64,000 nt of DNA. It comes from Atopsyche davidsoni. Taxonomy: Eukaryota > Arthropoda > Insecta > Trichoptera > Hydrobiosidae. The number at the start of each line of letters is the position of its first letter. Positions within the stretch are counted from its first letter, which is position 1. Below are positions 1 to 12,680 of the stretch, piece by piece. The stretch covers positions 8,866,001-8,930,000 of the forward strand of contig JAILWY010000023.1 in the NCBI GenBank assembly GCA_022113835.1. The letters are read 5' to 3'. The notes below the pieces were generated by a model that searched no databases, was not told the DNA's origin, and saw nothing but the letters and a program-made list of their open reading frames with translations. A program made the translations under genes and the position numbers.

Positions 1-709
1 AAGTAAGGTACAATATTTTCTTTAAGTTTTCATCGGCACGATTGGAAAGAATTTCTTGAAAGTACGTTGAAAATCATAAATGATTATAGTATTTGCTGTA
101 CGAGTATGTCATATCTAACAAAAAAAATTATGTTTAAATAAAAAATATAATATACGCAAAGCTATCTTATTCCTTCCTAGAGTATATACCGTAATTTTTT
201 TATTTAAAATTTTAAATATTAAAAATATGACAAGTTGTATAGAACTTTTATTCCAAAATCAACTCTAAAATATTTTATATCTGATATTTCTGCTATCATC
301 ATTCACTCATTAAATTTTATTATAATATAAATGTCGTATTTAACTAAATAGTATTTAACTAAAAAGTTATTCCTGTTTTTATTAAATTTATTCCCTTTTA
401 TTTTTATCTCTCTTAATAGACTCATTTAATTGAAAGCATCATATATTTCGAATCTCCGAAAATGCCTTCACTTGCCCCAGAGAGGTATCGACTAATTGCA
501 TCACACCTGCGGTAATACCTGCAGCGCGGTCCACTTGACAACTAAACTTTTATGCCCTCGTAGAAATAAATATGAATCGATCTAAATCGTGCCGTGTCAT
601 GTATAGTGGACTAATTTCAGTAATAAATGAATGTGGCGATAAAGAACGAGTTTATCCTTGGCTAGTAAGCCTAAACTTTAAATTTCGGCGAATGGTCCAA
701 ATGAATGAC
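1..709. other. Left-edge upstream region, no gene seen
   Basis: AT-rich non-coding DNA upstream of the first gene. GC content rises between about 460 and 545, where the text is unlike the surrounding AT-rich sequence and could be proximal regulatory DNA for the gene starting at 786. No coding exon is supported; the open frame at 572-808 runs straight through the TATA box and start codon of the next gene and is treated as chance. Confidence 0.5.
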
Positions 710-747
710 TATAAAACCCATACTCTCGAGGCAAACACTACCATTCG
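710..747 (+). promoter_or_regulatory. Core promoter of gene 786-2207
   Basis: TATAAAAC at 710-717 is followed 32 nt downstream by CATTCG at 742-747, the initiator-like hexamer shared with several other genes in the window. The start codon lies about 44 nt further on. Confidence 0.65.
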
Positions 748-785
748 ATTTCAGTCCTCCCTTGAAGACTCTCAAATCACTCAAA

Positions 786-2207
786 ATGTTCAAGCTTGTA
801 AGATATGACATTATTAATATTTTACGGTTACTCATAAAAAATATTTCCATGCCTTGAAATATAATATCACATATTTTACGGGGATTTTATGAGTCCTCAC
901 GAAGCTTTTTAATAATATTTATGCAGTTATTCCTGGAATTATTTTGCTATGCATGTGCTTATTTTTTAAATTTGCTATAAAACAGCCGTTTATATCGTCA
1001 GTGAGTTTAAAAATATGCCGAATGCCTTATAATGCTTTTGGTTATTTTGTGATGGATATGGGCATTCTACAAAACAAACAGGTTTACCCGAATAAAATAA
1101 TTTTTTGCCTGTGACAATACCGAAAATCGTTGTAGTTTCCACAGTGAATCAATGAGAACTATAACGCCTGTTAAAACATATAAAATAAAATCATTGGCCG
1201 TGCGACATCAAGCGACTTGTTCATACGTCAATCGGCCTAACTAATTTTAAATTAACTTAAACCATCAAAGTGAGTGTATAACTTTTATCATAAATTAGAT
1301 TCCACGACAACAGTGCACAGTATTTTATATTAATTTTATGTGGGGTATTTTGTATTTCAATACACTTAATTTATACTAATTTATGTGAAGTGCTCGCTAT
1401 AAGTTTAACGAAAATTGAAACAGAGAACTCTTGAATAAGCAAAATAATGTCTAGGAAGTACCGATTTTGTTTTTAGCACATCAGTCAGCTAATAATTGAA
1501 ACAACGTATTACTCATTTAAAATAATTTGAACATATCTAAAACATCAATACTATATCGTATTTAATGTTGGCAGAATTTTTTAAAAAAATATTTATGAAA
1601 GAAAAGCTTGCTTTATCAATCAACCAATTATAAGGATTGAGTAATTTTAAAATTTAGCGATGACGGCTGCACATTATAAATTTAAATATTATGTTTGATA
1701 TAAAAGTGATGAAAAAGATAATATTAGAATTGTGATTTATTTTTTCAGTTCTGCTTTGCCGCTCTTGTCGCTCTCGTAGTCGCCAAGCCGGGAGTTGTAG
1801 GCCCCGTGGCTTACAACGCTCCTCTGGCCTACTCTGCCCATCCAGCTGCGTACGCCGCCCATCCTGCAGCCTATGCCGCTCACCCCGCCGCCTATGGCGC
1901 TCACCCCATCGCCTATGGTGCTCACCCAGCCGCTTATGCTGCTCACCCCGCTGCCTATGGTGCTCACCCCGCTGCCTATGGTGGTCACCCCGCCGCTTAC
2001 GGCGCTCACCCAGCCGCCTACTCTGGCTACTCCGCCGCCGTGTCTTCCTACTCTGGCCACCCCTCCCCGTACTCGACGATCCCTGGTGTGGCTCCCGTCG
2101 CCGCATATTCCGCCTACCCAGGAGTGAGCGCCTATTCTAGCCCCGTCGTCGGCGGCTACTCTGCCGGACTTCCTCTCGCCTACTCCGCTGGAGTGAAGTA
2201 TTACTAG
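786..2207 (+). CDS. Secreted cuticular-type protein with HPAAYxA heptad repeats (block A)
   Basis: Two exons: 786-797 (ATG TTC AAG CTT, then GTAAGA) and 1749-2207 (after TTTTTTCAG), phase 0, intron 951 nt, giving 156 residues. Residues 1-16 form a signal peptide (MFKLFCFAALVALVVA) with probable cleavage before or near Lys17-Pro18. Residues 35-97 are nine uninterrupted copies of a seven-residue repeat of the form HPAAY(A/G)A; the C-terminal part is rich in Ser, Tyr, Pro and Gly and ends in KYY. There is no Rebers-Riddiford chitin-binding consensus, so this is a low-complexity cuticular protein by composition; its exact structural role is inferred. The nearest AATAAA is at 2553-2558, implying a 3' UTR of about 350 nt. 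The gene could equally be another secreted structural protein. The start was chosen because the MFKL mini-exon recurs in eight other genes here. Confidence 0.85.
1827..2015 (+). repeat. In-frame 21-bp minisatellite coding HPAAYxA
   Basis: Nine tandem 21-nt units inside the second exon of the gene at 786-2207 encode His-Pro-Ala-Ala-Tyr-(Ala/Gly)-(Ala/Gly). Third-position changes between units show they are not all recent copies. Unit number is likely to vary between individuals. Confidence 0.85.
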
Positions 2208-3954
2208 GCTTCTGAAATCAGCATCTGTTTTAAGATGATCTTAAAATATTTAAATTTTATCAATGATCTATGTTTTGGAATCATCGAACATAAATAATTT
2301 GTTTACGTAATTGATATTGTTTACCTGTCATTTCATCATAAAATCATAAGAAGCAATATGTAAATATTGTAGATAACATGTTTTGTAATACTGTCTCTAA
2401 TGAAAAAAAAATTTGTGAAATAGCATACCGTCCTGTAACTTTGAAATGTGTGATATACTTTTAAGTCGATGTGTATTTTAATTTTAGGAAAGAAATATAA
2501 CTTTTATTTGTTTCAGTGAAATTAAAATATCATTAAATACATCAAACGATCTAATAAAAATATAATTTACTGTAATAAGTTTTTTTTTTCAATATCATAT
2601 GCAATTTTTTATTGGGCTTTGAAATTAAATAATAAATATTTCAAGAATTACAGCTTTAACGAATAAGTAAACGTTAATGATTAGTAATAAGTACTCGCCT
2701 TCTTGATATAAAATTTATATCAATCTACAATGTAAGCTTAAACATGTGTAGAAAATTTTTGACAAAGGTGGGTTACAAATTTTTCTTTATAGCAAATTAA
2801 TTAAAAATAACCACTTAAATGTTAGAAGAATGAACATTTTTTGAACCTTAAAAAACTAAATCCTGTGTTTTTTTATTTGTTTTTATTTTTTGTTTATACT
2901 TACAAAAAAAAAATATTCTCTTATAAAACTCTATTCTATCAAATATGGATTCACATTATCCTGCTCTTCGGGAATGCAACTAAGGTTAAGTTCGTTGTGG
3001 GGCCAATTAACAAAAATGTTCACACAATGAATCGAAAACATAATTACCAATTAAGTTTTTACAGACACAACGACTTACCTTCTATAGTGGACCAGTAATT
3101 TGTGTTGAAGATCAACGTACTTATGATAGTTTGTTACTCTTTCTTGCTAACTATTTTACGAAAAGTATAATAAGCTAAAAAACTAAAAGTAATGATGTAT
3201 GTCCAAGTTTATTTTTTATTTATTCCGGTTCGTATTTAATCAATATTTTATTATTTGAGTTAATTATTTCAAAGCTTTTTTGGTAAGTTAATTTTAAACT
3301 ACCTCAACAATATAAAATTCTTCACGTATTATACATCACAGTCTACCTGAATATATAAAAACAATTTGCATATAATTTAAACGATTAAATGAAGACCGAA
3401 TAAATTTTGGATAATTTGGATGCCAATCATGACATTCTTCACAAATGAATTCATGCCGAATGAAATGGAAATGACTTAAACATACTAAATTATTTAATTT
3501 ACTAAGTTATATTTTTCAAAAATTAGTAAGAATTAAATCTTAAATAATGAATTTTGTATGCATTTAAACAGGCGTACCTCAACTTTTTTAATCAAAAGTA
3601 AAGCATGGTAAAAAAATGTTTTTTATACAAAACGAAATTTATTTTCTTTCATTATACAATCGTATCAGATTGAATAAATAAATGGTAAACATGTATCATA
3701 ATAAATTTCACATTCTGTGATAACCACAAATATTTTTTTAATATATAATATTTTTTACATCATTTTAGTTAGTGCCCGGGTGCATTCAATAGCGTGATTT
3801 CATTAGTAAATTATCGGTGTACAGGATGTGAGTTTTAATCACTCCAGTTATACGAGATTTACAATTTAACAACTATAGTGGGTGTTGGCAACGCGATCAT
3901 AGTTTCAATTCCTTTAGAATAAATATTAACTTTGAAAAGATTAGTTTAAAGCAG
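2208..3954. other. AT-rich intergenic region
   Basis: After the polyadenylation signal at 2553 I see no exon with the composition of the gene family, no RNA gene and no clear mobile element. The open frame at 2841-3098 is Lys/Phe/Tyr-rich as expected from AT-rich DNA. Confidence 0.5.
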
Positions 3955-4800
3955 CCGCCGGGACGGCGCCTGGAGGCTCAGGCCCCGCTCCCACGGACGA
4001 CATGGATATCTTCGGCCGGGGGAAGATTATATGATTATTGCACTTAAAGAATCGTCGCGTACCCTTTATGACTTCGCGAAATAAAGAAACCGCCCGGAGA
4101 AAGGTTTATGGCCCGCATTCCTGACCCACCTGGCTCGGCTAACATTAAAATCGTTCCCAGAGTCATGGAGAAATACACGGAATAACCTAATCTGTTTGCT
4201 TTGACCCAACCGCCCGGCCCAAAGCGCATCCATGTTTGAAAACGGTATAAGAACCACCCAGCCCCTCAAGGGGGCAGTATTGAATTTGACTCCAAGGGGT
4301 AACCGCTGCCTGGGAGCAAAGATACTCCGACAACCATGCAGGATCGCGTGGTTGTCGTTAAAATGTTGAAAAGTGAAATTAAAAAGTATTAGATTTGACT
4401 CCACGGGGCGACGCTGCCCGGGAGCGAAGATACTCCGACATCCATGCAGGATCGCGTGGCTGTCGTTTAAATGTTGAAAAGTGAAATTAAACGACCCAGT
4501 TATCGGTCAAAGTGTTTTTAAAAGTAAATTCAAGTGTTAATGTAACTTGTTTTAATATCACATTAAGGTTAAATTGTAATCTATGTTTTTTGAAGCTTGA
4601 ATAAAAGTTTAAACGAAAATAAAGTGTTTAAATGAATGATAATACAGTCCACTGCTAGCGTATGAACCTTGGCGAATTCATATGCTGAAGCCGAAGAAGT
4701 AAACCGACTGCCAGCGTCTCCGCGAGAGAATAAATCTGGTAGCCGTCGCCAATAGTGGGCCTTGAATGTATTCCGCGATTTACTTTGAAGGTCAGTAGGC
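3955..4800. mobile_element. GC-rich interspersed repeat of unknown class
   Basis: An abrupt island of GC-rich sequence in AT-rich DNA, with proline- and glycine-codon-like text around 3955-4020, a mixed segment to 4280, a tandem duplication at 4282-4490, AATAAA-like signals near 4600-4625, and a further GC-rich piece to about 4800 in which ACTGCTAGCG and ACTGCCAGCG recur. No frame is open for more than 112 codons and none resembles a transposase or reverse transcriptase that I recognise. The composite looks like a fragment or long terminal part of a retroelement, but the class cannot be decided by eye. Confidence 0.45.
4282..4490. repeat. Tandem duplication, period about 109 bp
   Basis: Two adjacent copies starting with ATTTGACTCCA at about 4284 and 4393 share the segments GATACTCCGACA, CATGCAGGATCGCGTGG and ATGTTGAAAAGTGAAATTAAA in the same order and spacing. 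A few substitutions separate the copies. It sits inside the GC-rich repeat island. Confidence 0.85.
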
Positions 4801-7800
4801 TCACTCGCCGATGAATTATTACGAATTTAAACAATAATTTAATAACTTTAGCATCGTGGCTTACAAATATTTTTTTGTTGTTATTATTTACGCTCGGTGA
4901 TGGTATAACATCTTTGAGCTATTTTAAATATATCTATTTGTATTTTATAATTTTGCCAAATTCTATACTGTAATTTAATGCTATGGTTTTTTCTATTAGT
5001 AATTTTCATACATTTCAATATTTTTTATATTAATATGAACACTAAAAAGAAAAGTAATTAATTAATTAATTGGATATCAAATAGTAATAACATTCAAAAC
5101 AAGAGATCGTTTTTGATTAATTACCGTTTGGTTGTCGGTTGTCTTGATACGTGTGAAGGCAGCTATATAGCTGAGAAATTAAAGATAACCTGGTTACATA
5201 TGTAAACATAGATGAGTAGTGACGACGGCCAGAACATTTATCTGAAAGTATTTTGTGCTGATATTTTTAATACAGAAGGACTTTTAAAACATTTTTGTTG
5301 GTAATATTTTTCGTTTTGTCTGATATGTGGGATTGCGGGATATTAAAGATTTTTAACTTTCCACTTAATTTGGAAAAGGCAATAATGGAAAGTAGTACAA
5401 TTTTTAATGTATATTTACGTTGATTATATGAGCACCAAATCAACAAAAAAATTCACCAGTAACGGCTTATTTTAAGTGTTATATATTGATTGAAATAATA
5501 TTTTATTTTATCAAAAAGAAAGTACATCGTTTTAACAAATAAAACGTTTGAGTAATACTTAAAGGACATTTCTCAAAAGCAAAGATTACATGAAGTATTG
5601 TTATTAGAAACCATCAATTGAAATAGTAGCAAATAATGTAAACTTGTTTAAAAATTAAAGGTTATAATAATAAAAAAGTAGTATAAATCAACCTATTTTA
5701 TTATTAAGTAGGTAAATGAGTTATGATTGTAATAAATTATGCCGTCAGGTATCATAGACCTAGTTGAAATAAAATCAAATAAGCGAATAGTTTAATATAT
5801 TTTTAGAATAAATATAACAAAAATGCGTTTGTTTTCTAGATTGAAATTGAATTTCCCGTTTTATATGTGCGGAAAAAATTCAAATATTTTCAAGCCATAA
5901 ATTTAAATTCAATACTATAAAACTAATAATTTTAACAGTCAGTGTCAATAGAGATATAAATTGTTTATACAAATAAAAAAAACCTTACTATCTTAATATT
6001 TTATAATAAAATATTTAAAAAAAAATACATATCCAATGTCAATAATTATTTTATTTTATACTAGTTTATCAAAGAGGTTAGAATGTTTTGAATGTCAAAT
6101 CAATTAAGTTTGGGTAATTGCTAGTAAGTCAATAAAAATTTAAACCTTCATATTCAAATATAAACTTGACTTTAAAAAACGATATCGAATAGTATAAGTA
6201 TAAAAAACATCCTGATCACCGACAAACTGTTAGGTAACAAATGGGATCTAGTTTTTATAGCGGGGTTGATACGCTTGAAGCGATTTTTAATCGAAAGTCG
6301 AAGACCTTTTGCGGTTAACAGATGACTTCGGAATTTTATCAGGTGCTGAATAAGTTACACTGAATTTTGCAACCTGCCTTGTTATTCAAACGATGTTCAT
6401 ACTTGTAATTTCTATTGGATGTGCTCCAAATATTACTCAAATTAATAGTTTATCCTCAACCACTGCCAATTTCTTTATTAAAATATAAAACTTCTGAAGC
6501 TGTAGAGAGCTTTTGGGTTTATTATATATGTAGACCATATTGTTTTTACTTGTAGAACTTATTTTTGTGAGTTTGATTTAAAGTTTATAAATTAATTATT
6601 TTTAAAAACCATGGTTGCACCTTAAAAATGATACATTATATGGTCTCTGTATTTAATACGAAAAATCAGATAATTTTCATTTGCGGCCAAAACAAAGTTC
6701 TTTTCAAATAAGTTTTTACGCCATATAACAAATATATTTATATCCAGTATAAACAATATCAAAATAATGAGACCTTGAATTAAGGTCAATAACAGAGGTG
6801 ATGACTGGCTTACGAAGGTATTATTATGAGGTAATTTTTTTTATTTTCCACAATTATCAGTATAGGGAGCCTTATTGGCGTATCGCCTTGAAATTGTTTG
6901 TACTAAAAAAATACCAACATTATACTCTAATATTACGAACCGGTTAGTACCTTATTAAAGATAAAAAAAATATTTTGAATTTGTGAAGATAAATGATAAA
7001 GCGTGTTAGTAGAGTCAACTTTTTTAGCTTTTATAGAAATCGTGATATTTAATAACATATATCGGTATATCCTTGTTTTAAAACTTAAATGATGATTTTA
7101 CTTACAAGAAAGACTGGTTAAATTCGTAATACTCCTTATTTATACGTGTAAATAATATTTTTTATTTAGCTGAGGATATAGTTTAAACAAAAATAACTTT
7201 ATACATAATTATCAAATTTCAATCATAAAGACAATTTTCAAACATTCACGATGACGCCAAACTTTAATTCTTCAGGCAATAAGAGATGTGAAAAAATAAA
7301 AGACCAGATATACTCGTATTGTGTTAGCATCATTCTAGTAAAAGTCAAAAATACAAACCATTGCTTTAAATAAAGGTTACCATACTTAGGTAGTTAAACA
7401 TATCTTAATATTATCCAAATAATGCAAAAAAACATTTGAAAGTCTTAGTTGAAGTGTAAGTTTGAAGCTTTTGGATGTTATTGTGGCTTTTTTTGGCTTG
7501 TCACATCGCCGCTATTCACTTTTATACAGGCAATAAACACACATGCATTTAATATGTTTTATATTTCAAACAACTTTTCCTAACTTGGGACCTTATATTT
7601 TTATTCGAGTCCGGTATTCACAGTTGGTAAGTATTTTTTTTTTACTGAACCACGAGATAGATGGAGCTACGCAAATGTAATGACCACCTGACAAGAAAAG
7701 AATCTCATCTGATAAAAGAGTATCTATCTACCTATAGGTACAAGCATAAACTTAAATCAATTAAAAGAACTCTATATATTTAGAGTAAATCAATAAATTT

Positions 7801-8430
7801 CCATTGATTACTAACCCAGCAGGTGTCATGCTGGTACATAATAATTGATTATTCAAATATTTAAATGAGCTTATATATTTTTTTGCAAACTACTTGTCAT
7901 AAGTACAATAAAACTTCCTACATATATTATTTGCATCTTTAGAATCTACATAAAAAAATACACAAATAATGACAATTCATGATATAAAATTATGAATTCA
8001 ACTCCACCTACTTGACATAGAAGCCTACGGACGTATAAAATTTAATAATTTTTTCAATAATACTTGTACAAATTTTGTTCACCTCAAAAATTCGTCTTTA
8101 TTAATTATATGCAGAAACGTTAAAAAAAATGTTTTTATATGAGATAATCTTTGATAATAATAAAAATACACGAATCCCTCAATTCTAAACACATTTTATT
8201 TTTTCGTTATTGATAACTGGAGCTTAAGCTAAGAATTTTAAAAGTTCATTTAATGACAGTTACATGCATTTTGCAGATTTATCAACCAATTTATTTAAAA
8301 CAAATATAGGAGATTTTTACTTTTTTTATAAGCAGAAGCAAAAGAACTCAGAAAACGGAAAGCTTTCTATTATCATTTAAATAATTTGCGTAGGTTTGTT
8401 AAAATTACTCGAAATAATCACTCGATGGGC
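4801..8430. other. Long AT-rich intergenic region
   Basis: No supported gene, RNA or recognisable element in this stretch. It is low-complexity A/T-rich sequence with short homopolymer runs. The short segment near 7660-7740 is somewhat less AT-rich but shows no structure I can name. Confidence 0.5.
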
Positions 8431-8439
8431 TGACCTTGG
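8431..8439 (-). promoter_or_regulatory. Predicted FTZ-F1-type nuclear receptor site
   Basis: TGACCTTGG on the + strand is CCAAGGTCA on the - strand and fits the monomeric FTZ-F1 consensus YCAAGGYCR at every position. It lies about 100 bp upstream of the TATA box of the gene at 8611. Beta-FTZ-F1 is known to control cuticle protein genes in flies and silkworm; use of this site is inference. Confidence 0.45.
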
Positions 8440-8531
8440 TTTTTGCTCACATAATGAAACCAGTTAGTTTAAACTGATCGACCGATTCGATCCTCGGTTG
8501 AGTTACGATTCTGGTTTCTTTAAGTTTTGTA

Positions 8532-8567
8532 TATAAGGCGATACAGATGTTCCTCACTTATCATTCG
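8532..8567 (+). promoter_or_regulatory. Core promoter of gene 8611-9572
   Basis: TATAAG at 8532-8537 (within ATATAAGG), then CATTCG at 8562-8567, 30 nt downstream; start codon at 8611. Confidence 0.7.
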
Positions 8568-8610
8568 CTCCAAGTCCTCCTCCAGAAGACAACCTCCCTA
8601 GCCAACAAAA

Positions 8611-9572
8611 ATGTTCAAGCTTGTAAGTACAGTGGAAATACACACAGCTTATAGTAATATTGCTAATTTCATTTTAACATTTCAAAACCAGAATACTCTA
8701 AGTAACTTGTTTGTATTTAGTATTTAATATATGATTTTAAATTATTGTAGTATTTTCAGTCGACAACAACATTCTTAGGTATTATAGCTGAAATATTATA
8801 ACCATAAGTTATGCACACTCTTTATTTAATAATTTATCAATCTGTATTCAAAAAAATTTACGTGGTTAAATTAATAATTCTATTTTTAAAAAATATATAT
8901 TTTTTGTTATAATATTTTTATTATTATTGGTGACCGATTTCGCCAACTTTTCACATTGGCATTATCAATTGGATAATTTTTTGTCTTTTTTATTTGAACA
9001 AAACGGAATTCCACCAAGCTCTCTGTCAAAAATATTGAATATAATTTTAGTCTTCATAAAACGTTTGTTAGGTTAAGAAAACAAAAACCCAAAGAAAAGT
9101 GTTTGCTTCAAAAACTACTTTAGTAATTTGCTAGTTAAAAAAGTTAATTTATTTGTAACATGTGTGAATAATTAATATATCAGTATTTTGAAGATTTTAG
9201 TGAGAGGTTTATTTATTTTTTGACTTGCAGTTCTTCTTCGCCGCTCTCGTGGCCATCGCTGCCGCTAAGCCCGGAGTAGGAGTCGTGGCACCCCTGGCCT
9301 ACAGTGCCCCGGTGGTGTCTGCCTACTCTGCCTACCCGTACGCCGCCCACTCCGCCTACCCCTACAGCGCTCATGCCGCCTACCCCGCCGTGTCTGCCTA
9401 CAACACCTATGCTGGAGCCTACCCCGCCGTGTCTCCCTACTCCGCCTTCCCCGCTTACTCCCCATACTCTACCTACCATGGATACAGCCCCGTGGTGAAG
9501 ACCGTTGTCGGCTCTCCCCTCGTGAGTGCCTATTCCGCTGGATTCCCTTATGGATACGCCAAGTACTATTAG
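8611..9572 (+). CDS. Secreted Tyr/Ala/Pro-rich cuticular-type protein (block A)
   Basis: Exons 8611-8622 (ATG TTC AAG CTT, donor GTAAGT) and 9231-9572 (acceptor TTGCAG), phase 0, 608-nt intron, 117 residues. The signal peptide MFKLFFFAALVAIAAA precedes Lys-Pro-Gly. The mature part is built from SAYP, YAAHSAYP and SPYS units with alternating Tyr and Pro, and ends AKYY, like the neighbour at 786-2207, whose signal peptide and C-terminus it closely resembles. No R&R chitin-binding motif. A good TATA box and CATTCG initiator lie upstream, with a predicted FTZ-F1 site about 100 bp above. AATAAA at 9690-9695 gives a short 3' UTR of about 140 nt. It is probably a structural protein of cuticle, secreted by epidermis; the tissue and stage are not visible from sequence. 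Confidence 0.87.
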
Positions 9573-9699
9573 GTCTCCCGCTTTGTCTATAGCAATTTAC
9601 TGATAAATATGTTATATCCGATCCAGTGCTTCATTCTCAAAAACCGACAACTGTGATACGTCTGTACTTCAATTAAGAATGATTTGAAAAATAAACATT

Positions 9700-12680
9700 T
9701 TTTCATAAAGCAACATTGTTTATCATTTATACATTTGTATTTTATCATTAACACAAGAACTAAAGATTATGACAGAACCACTTCATAATCTTATGTTCAG
9801 TTTTACAGGTATCAGAGTGATACGATGTCATATACACACTTTTCCAGCTAAAATAGAAAACATTGCATAATTTTACCGCATTTCACGGGTCATAAATATT
9901 TTTAAAAACGTTAATGTACTCAATGCAGCACATACACGTTGGTGAAAAAACAGGGAGTGACGTCTAGTTTCATTAACTTTGTAAAATTATGAGTTAAAAA
10001 ATTCAGGTATTCTTGAAGTATATTTTGTCTTAGTAAATGATCTTTGTATGGTGATATTTATTAATTTATTACTAATATGATTAGGCACATTAGTTCATAC
10101 ATAGAAGATGATTTAAAGAAACTCTCAGAAAAATATCATTGTGATTTGTGTGGGATTTTAACCCACATCCCCTGGCTTACATGGCCGGTGTACTAACGAA
10201 TCATTTCCGTTTATCGAGAATTTTTAACAATCATACTCTACTTATGAACCAATGTGCCCAGGCCAACCAATATTTCCAAATATTACCAATATTATAATCA
10301 TATTAGTAATAATATAATAAACCCGTAATGGGTAATAAATACGCATCTGATTGACGTTAATCAAAAAATAGACATATGGATATTTATTAATGTAAAATTA
10401 TTTTCAATATAGACACTCAAACAAGCAAAATTAGATATGTATTTTTTTAATCAATAAAAATAATCATTACGAAACAAATTCTAAGAACGAAAGTACTTGA
10501 TTATATTTGGCGAAGAATTTACATCAAAACCTAATTTCAATATACTTGAAAAAGACAATAGTTGTATCCATATGAAAGTAATCGACTACAGTCCTTTGAC
10601 CCTCCCGTCGGTATTCCTGTTTTTTTCCGAAGGTTGGGTAAACGACCTATGTTTTTTTAATGAATTAGAATTCCTACCCAAATGGATCCCTAGAGAGAAT
10701 GACCCGAAGTTAAATATCTTAGTAGTGAACTACATTAATTAAGTTATCCAGCACTTAAATGGTTCTTTACCACAACGTTCATATGAATATACATTGTGTC
10801 AATGCTAGTTCAATAATATTTTCAAAAAGTAAGTATAGTACAACAAAAAAAACAACACAGAAAATAATTTCAACTTGTGAACTATCCAATTTGTAGCATG
10901 CAATTATTATTCAATGCAAATCATCACTATAACCTTTAAAAGTTGTGCCATGTTCAAACTTTATTGAATATTCCTTGGTAATATTTTTTTCACAATAGAA
11001 ATATGAATATTCCACAACAAATAGAAAAAGTAATCAAAAGTTTGACCATTAAAAAAATAATAATTGTAACAAAAACTGAGTCATTTTTGAGTATGAATTC
11101 AGTTGTGTTGAAGCCTTCTAAGGTTCATTACATTTTTGTTCAACAAAGTTGTTACAAAATTAAAATGACTCTTCAATCGAATGCAAATAATTTTAATCAA
11201 AAAATGGAAATATAGTACATTATTTTCCAAAAAAAATTCAGAATAATTACATAAAAAAGTATTGGTTATATGGATATATACAATAACCACTTCAGTAACT
11301 AGTTTTAATTTAAAAAAAAACATTTATTTTATATTTAGATGTTTGGAATGAATTCTTTATATTTTTTATTTAACGTCTGGAGAATCGATTCCGTGAAGTT
11401 TTGGACACAGTATATAAAATAGTAACTTATTATTTCTATTTTCGATATGAGTTCTTTGATTAGGTAATATTGTTTTCATATAATTAAAGAATTTCCGGGT
11501 CAGTTGTAATCCACGTCTTACTTCCGCATCCAGGTATATCGCTAAGCGAATAGCAATTCAAGATTTCAATGTATACTTATGATGGTAATGATAAATATAA
11601 TACTTTCAAAATGATTACTCCTAAAAATATATAATCAAATATTTATAAAAATGGTAAGGTTGTATTTATTTAGATTCAACGTATTTAATGTTTATCCACG
11701 TAGTTAATAATTTAAAAATATTTTAATTACTTAATTAATGCAATATATATTTTTAGTACAATATAGACCGACCTCGTGATTACAGCAATAAAATTTCAAG
11801 TGTTAACAATTGTATGGGTTCAAGGTTAGGACTATGTGATCAAAATTTAAATTCACTGAGATTTACAAATTAATATGGTCTTGCTGTAGAGCGCGGCGTC
11901 TCGGGGTACTGTATCTTTTTTAAAATATACAATACATACTTTTATTTTTTTAGTTTTGGTTAATTAAAAAACTTTTTTTATGAAAACATGATGCATAATG
12001 ATATTTATACAAAAAAAACTTTATTTAAATTTAGTTGCAATATTTGTGTACATTTTAGCTTTTTTTATATTTACAATGTAATAAATTTTATGATTGAATG
12101 ATTTAAAATGGTTTCATTTCAAATTAACATCGAATCAATGCGTTGGATTCGTTTATTCCAAATCTAGATTGAGGGCAAACAGAGGATAAGAAGTCTTACG
12201 TACAGAACTACTGAGGTGAATCTTAAGTGACCTGTCTTCGTTTAATATTCTAGCCGACTCTTTACTCACTGCATGCTAAATTAGAATGAGAATCTTGCAA
12301 ACATTGATAAGAAATTAAGTCACTGAATTACAACCTTTCAGATATAATGAAATTTTTGATTGCATGCATCGCGTAAGCTGTTGAATTTTACAAGAAAATG
12401 TTTTATAGCATTTCTGTTCGGTATTTCTATTCACTTTTTGTTCGGTATAATAAGAAAAAAAACAAAATGTATTGTTGAAAATATATATTTATTCAGGATA
12501 AAAAAGCCAGTTTTCAGTAATTTCCAAATAATATACTTTTTTTATTATGATATTTGTACTTCGAATCGAATATTTAGTAATATACCGTGTAGTAGAAATC
12601 GGTTGAAAACATAGTTAAATAATGATATTATTCAACAAGTTTTGGGTGGTCTGAGGCGTTCCGTGTTCTGCGGGTGTTTT
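9700..12680. other. AT-rich intergenic region between convergent genes
   Basis: Apart from the solo SINE copy at 10113-10203, no gene or RNA is supported. Open frames here (10497-10742, 11003-11215, 11099-11323, 12360-12614) have the Lys/Asn/Ile/Phe-rich composition of random AT-rich translation. Confidence 0.5.
10113..10203 (-). mobile_element. Solo copy of a tRNA-derived SINE
   Basis: Read on the minus strand, 10202-10143 begins GATTCGTTAGTACACC, continues CGGCCATGTAAGCC and GTGGGTTAAAATCCCAC (a T-arm-like hairpin) and ends ACAAATC, which pairs with GATTCGT as an acceptor stem. It is followed by the family tail AATGATATTTTTCTGAGAG. Compared with the copy at 27960-28032 it lacks about 12-13 nt in the D-arm, removing most of the A box. 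This is a tRNA-derived repeat, not a functional tRNA. Confidence 0.65.

Noticed and set aside
1827..2015. CRISPR array from regular repeats
   Set aside because: Units are contiguous 21-nt coding repeats without spacers, in a eukaryotic genome.
4066..4404. 112-codon minus-strand frame in the GC-rich island as a gene
   Set aside because: It runs through one copy of a tandem duplication and shows no recognisable protein feature; more likely part of a repeat.
10950..10961. ATG TTC AAA CTT, identical to a family mini-exon
   Set aside because: Not followed by a GT donor and without a TATA box or initiator at the right distance; one such match is not surprising in 64 kb on two strands.
12347..12376. 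Short frame MKFLIACIA resembling the start of other insect cuticle genes
   Set aside because: It ends after nine codons. GTAAGC overlaps the stop and could be a donor, but no TATA box precedes it and no exon follows.
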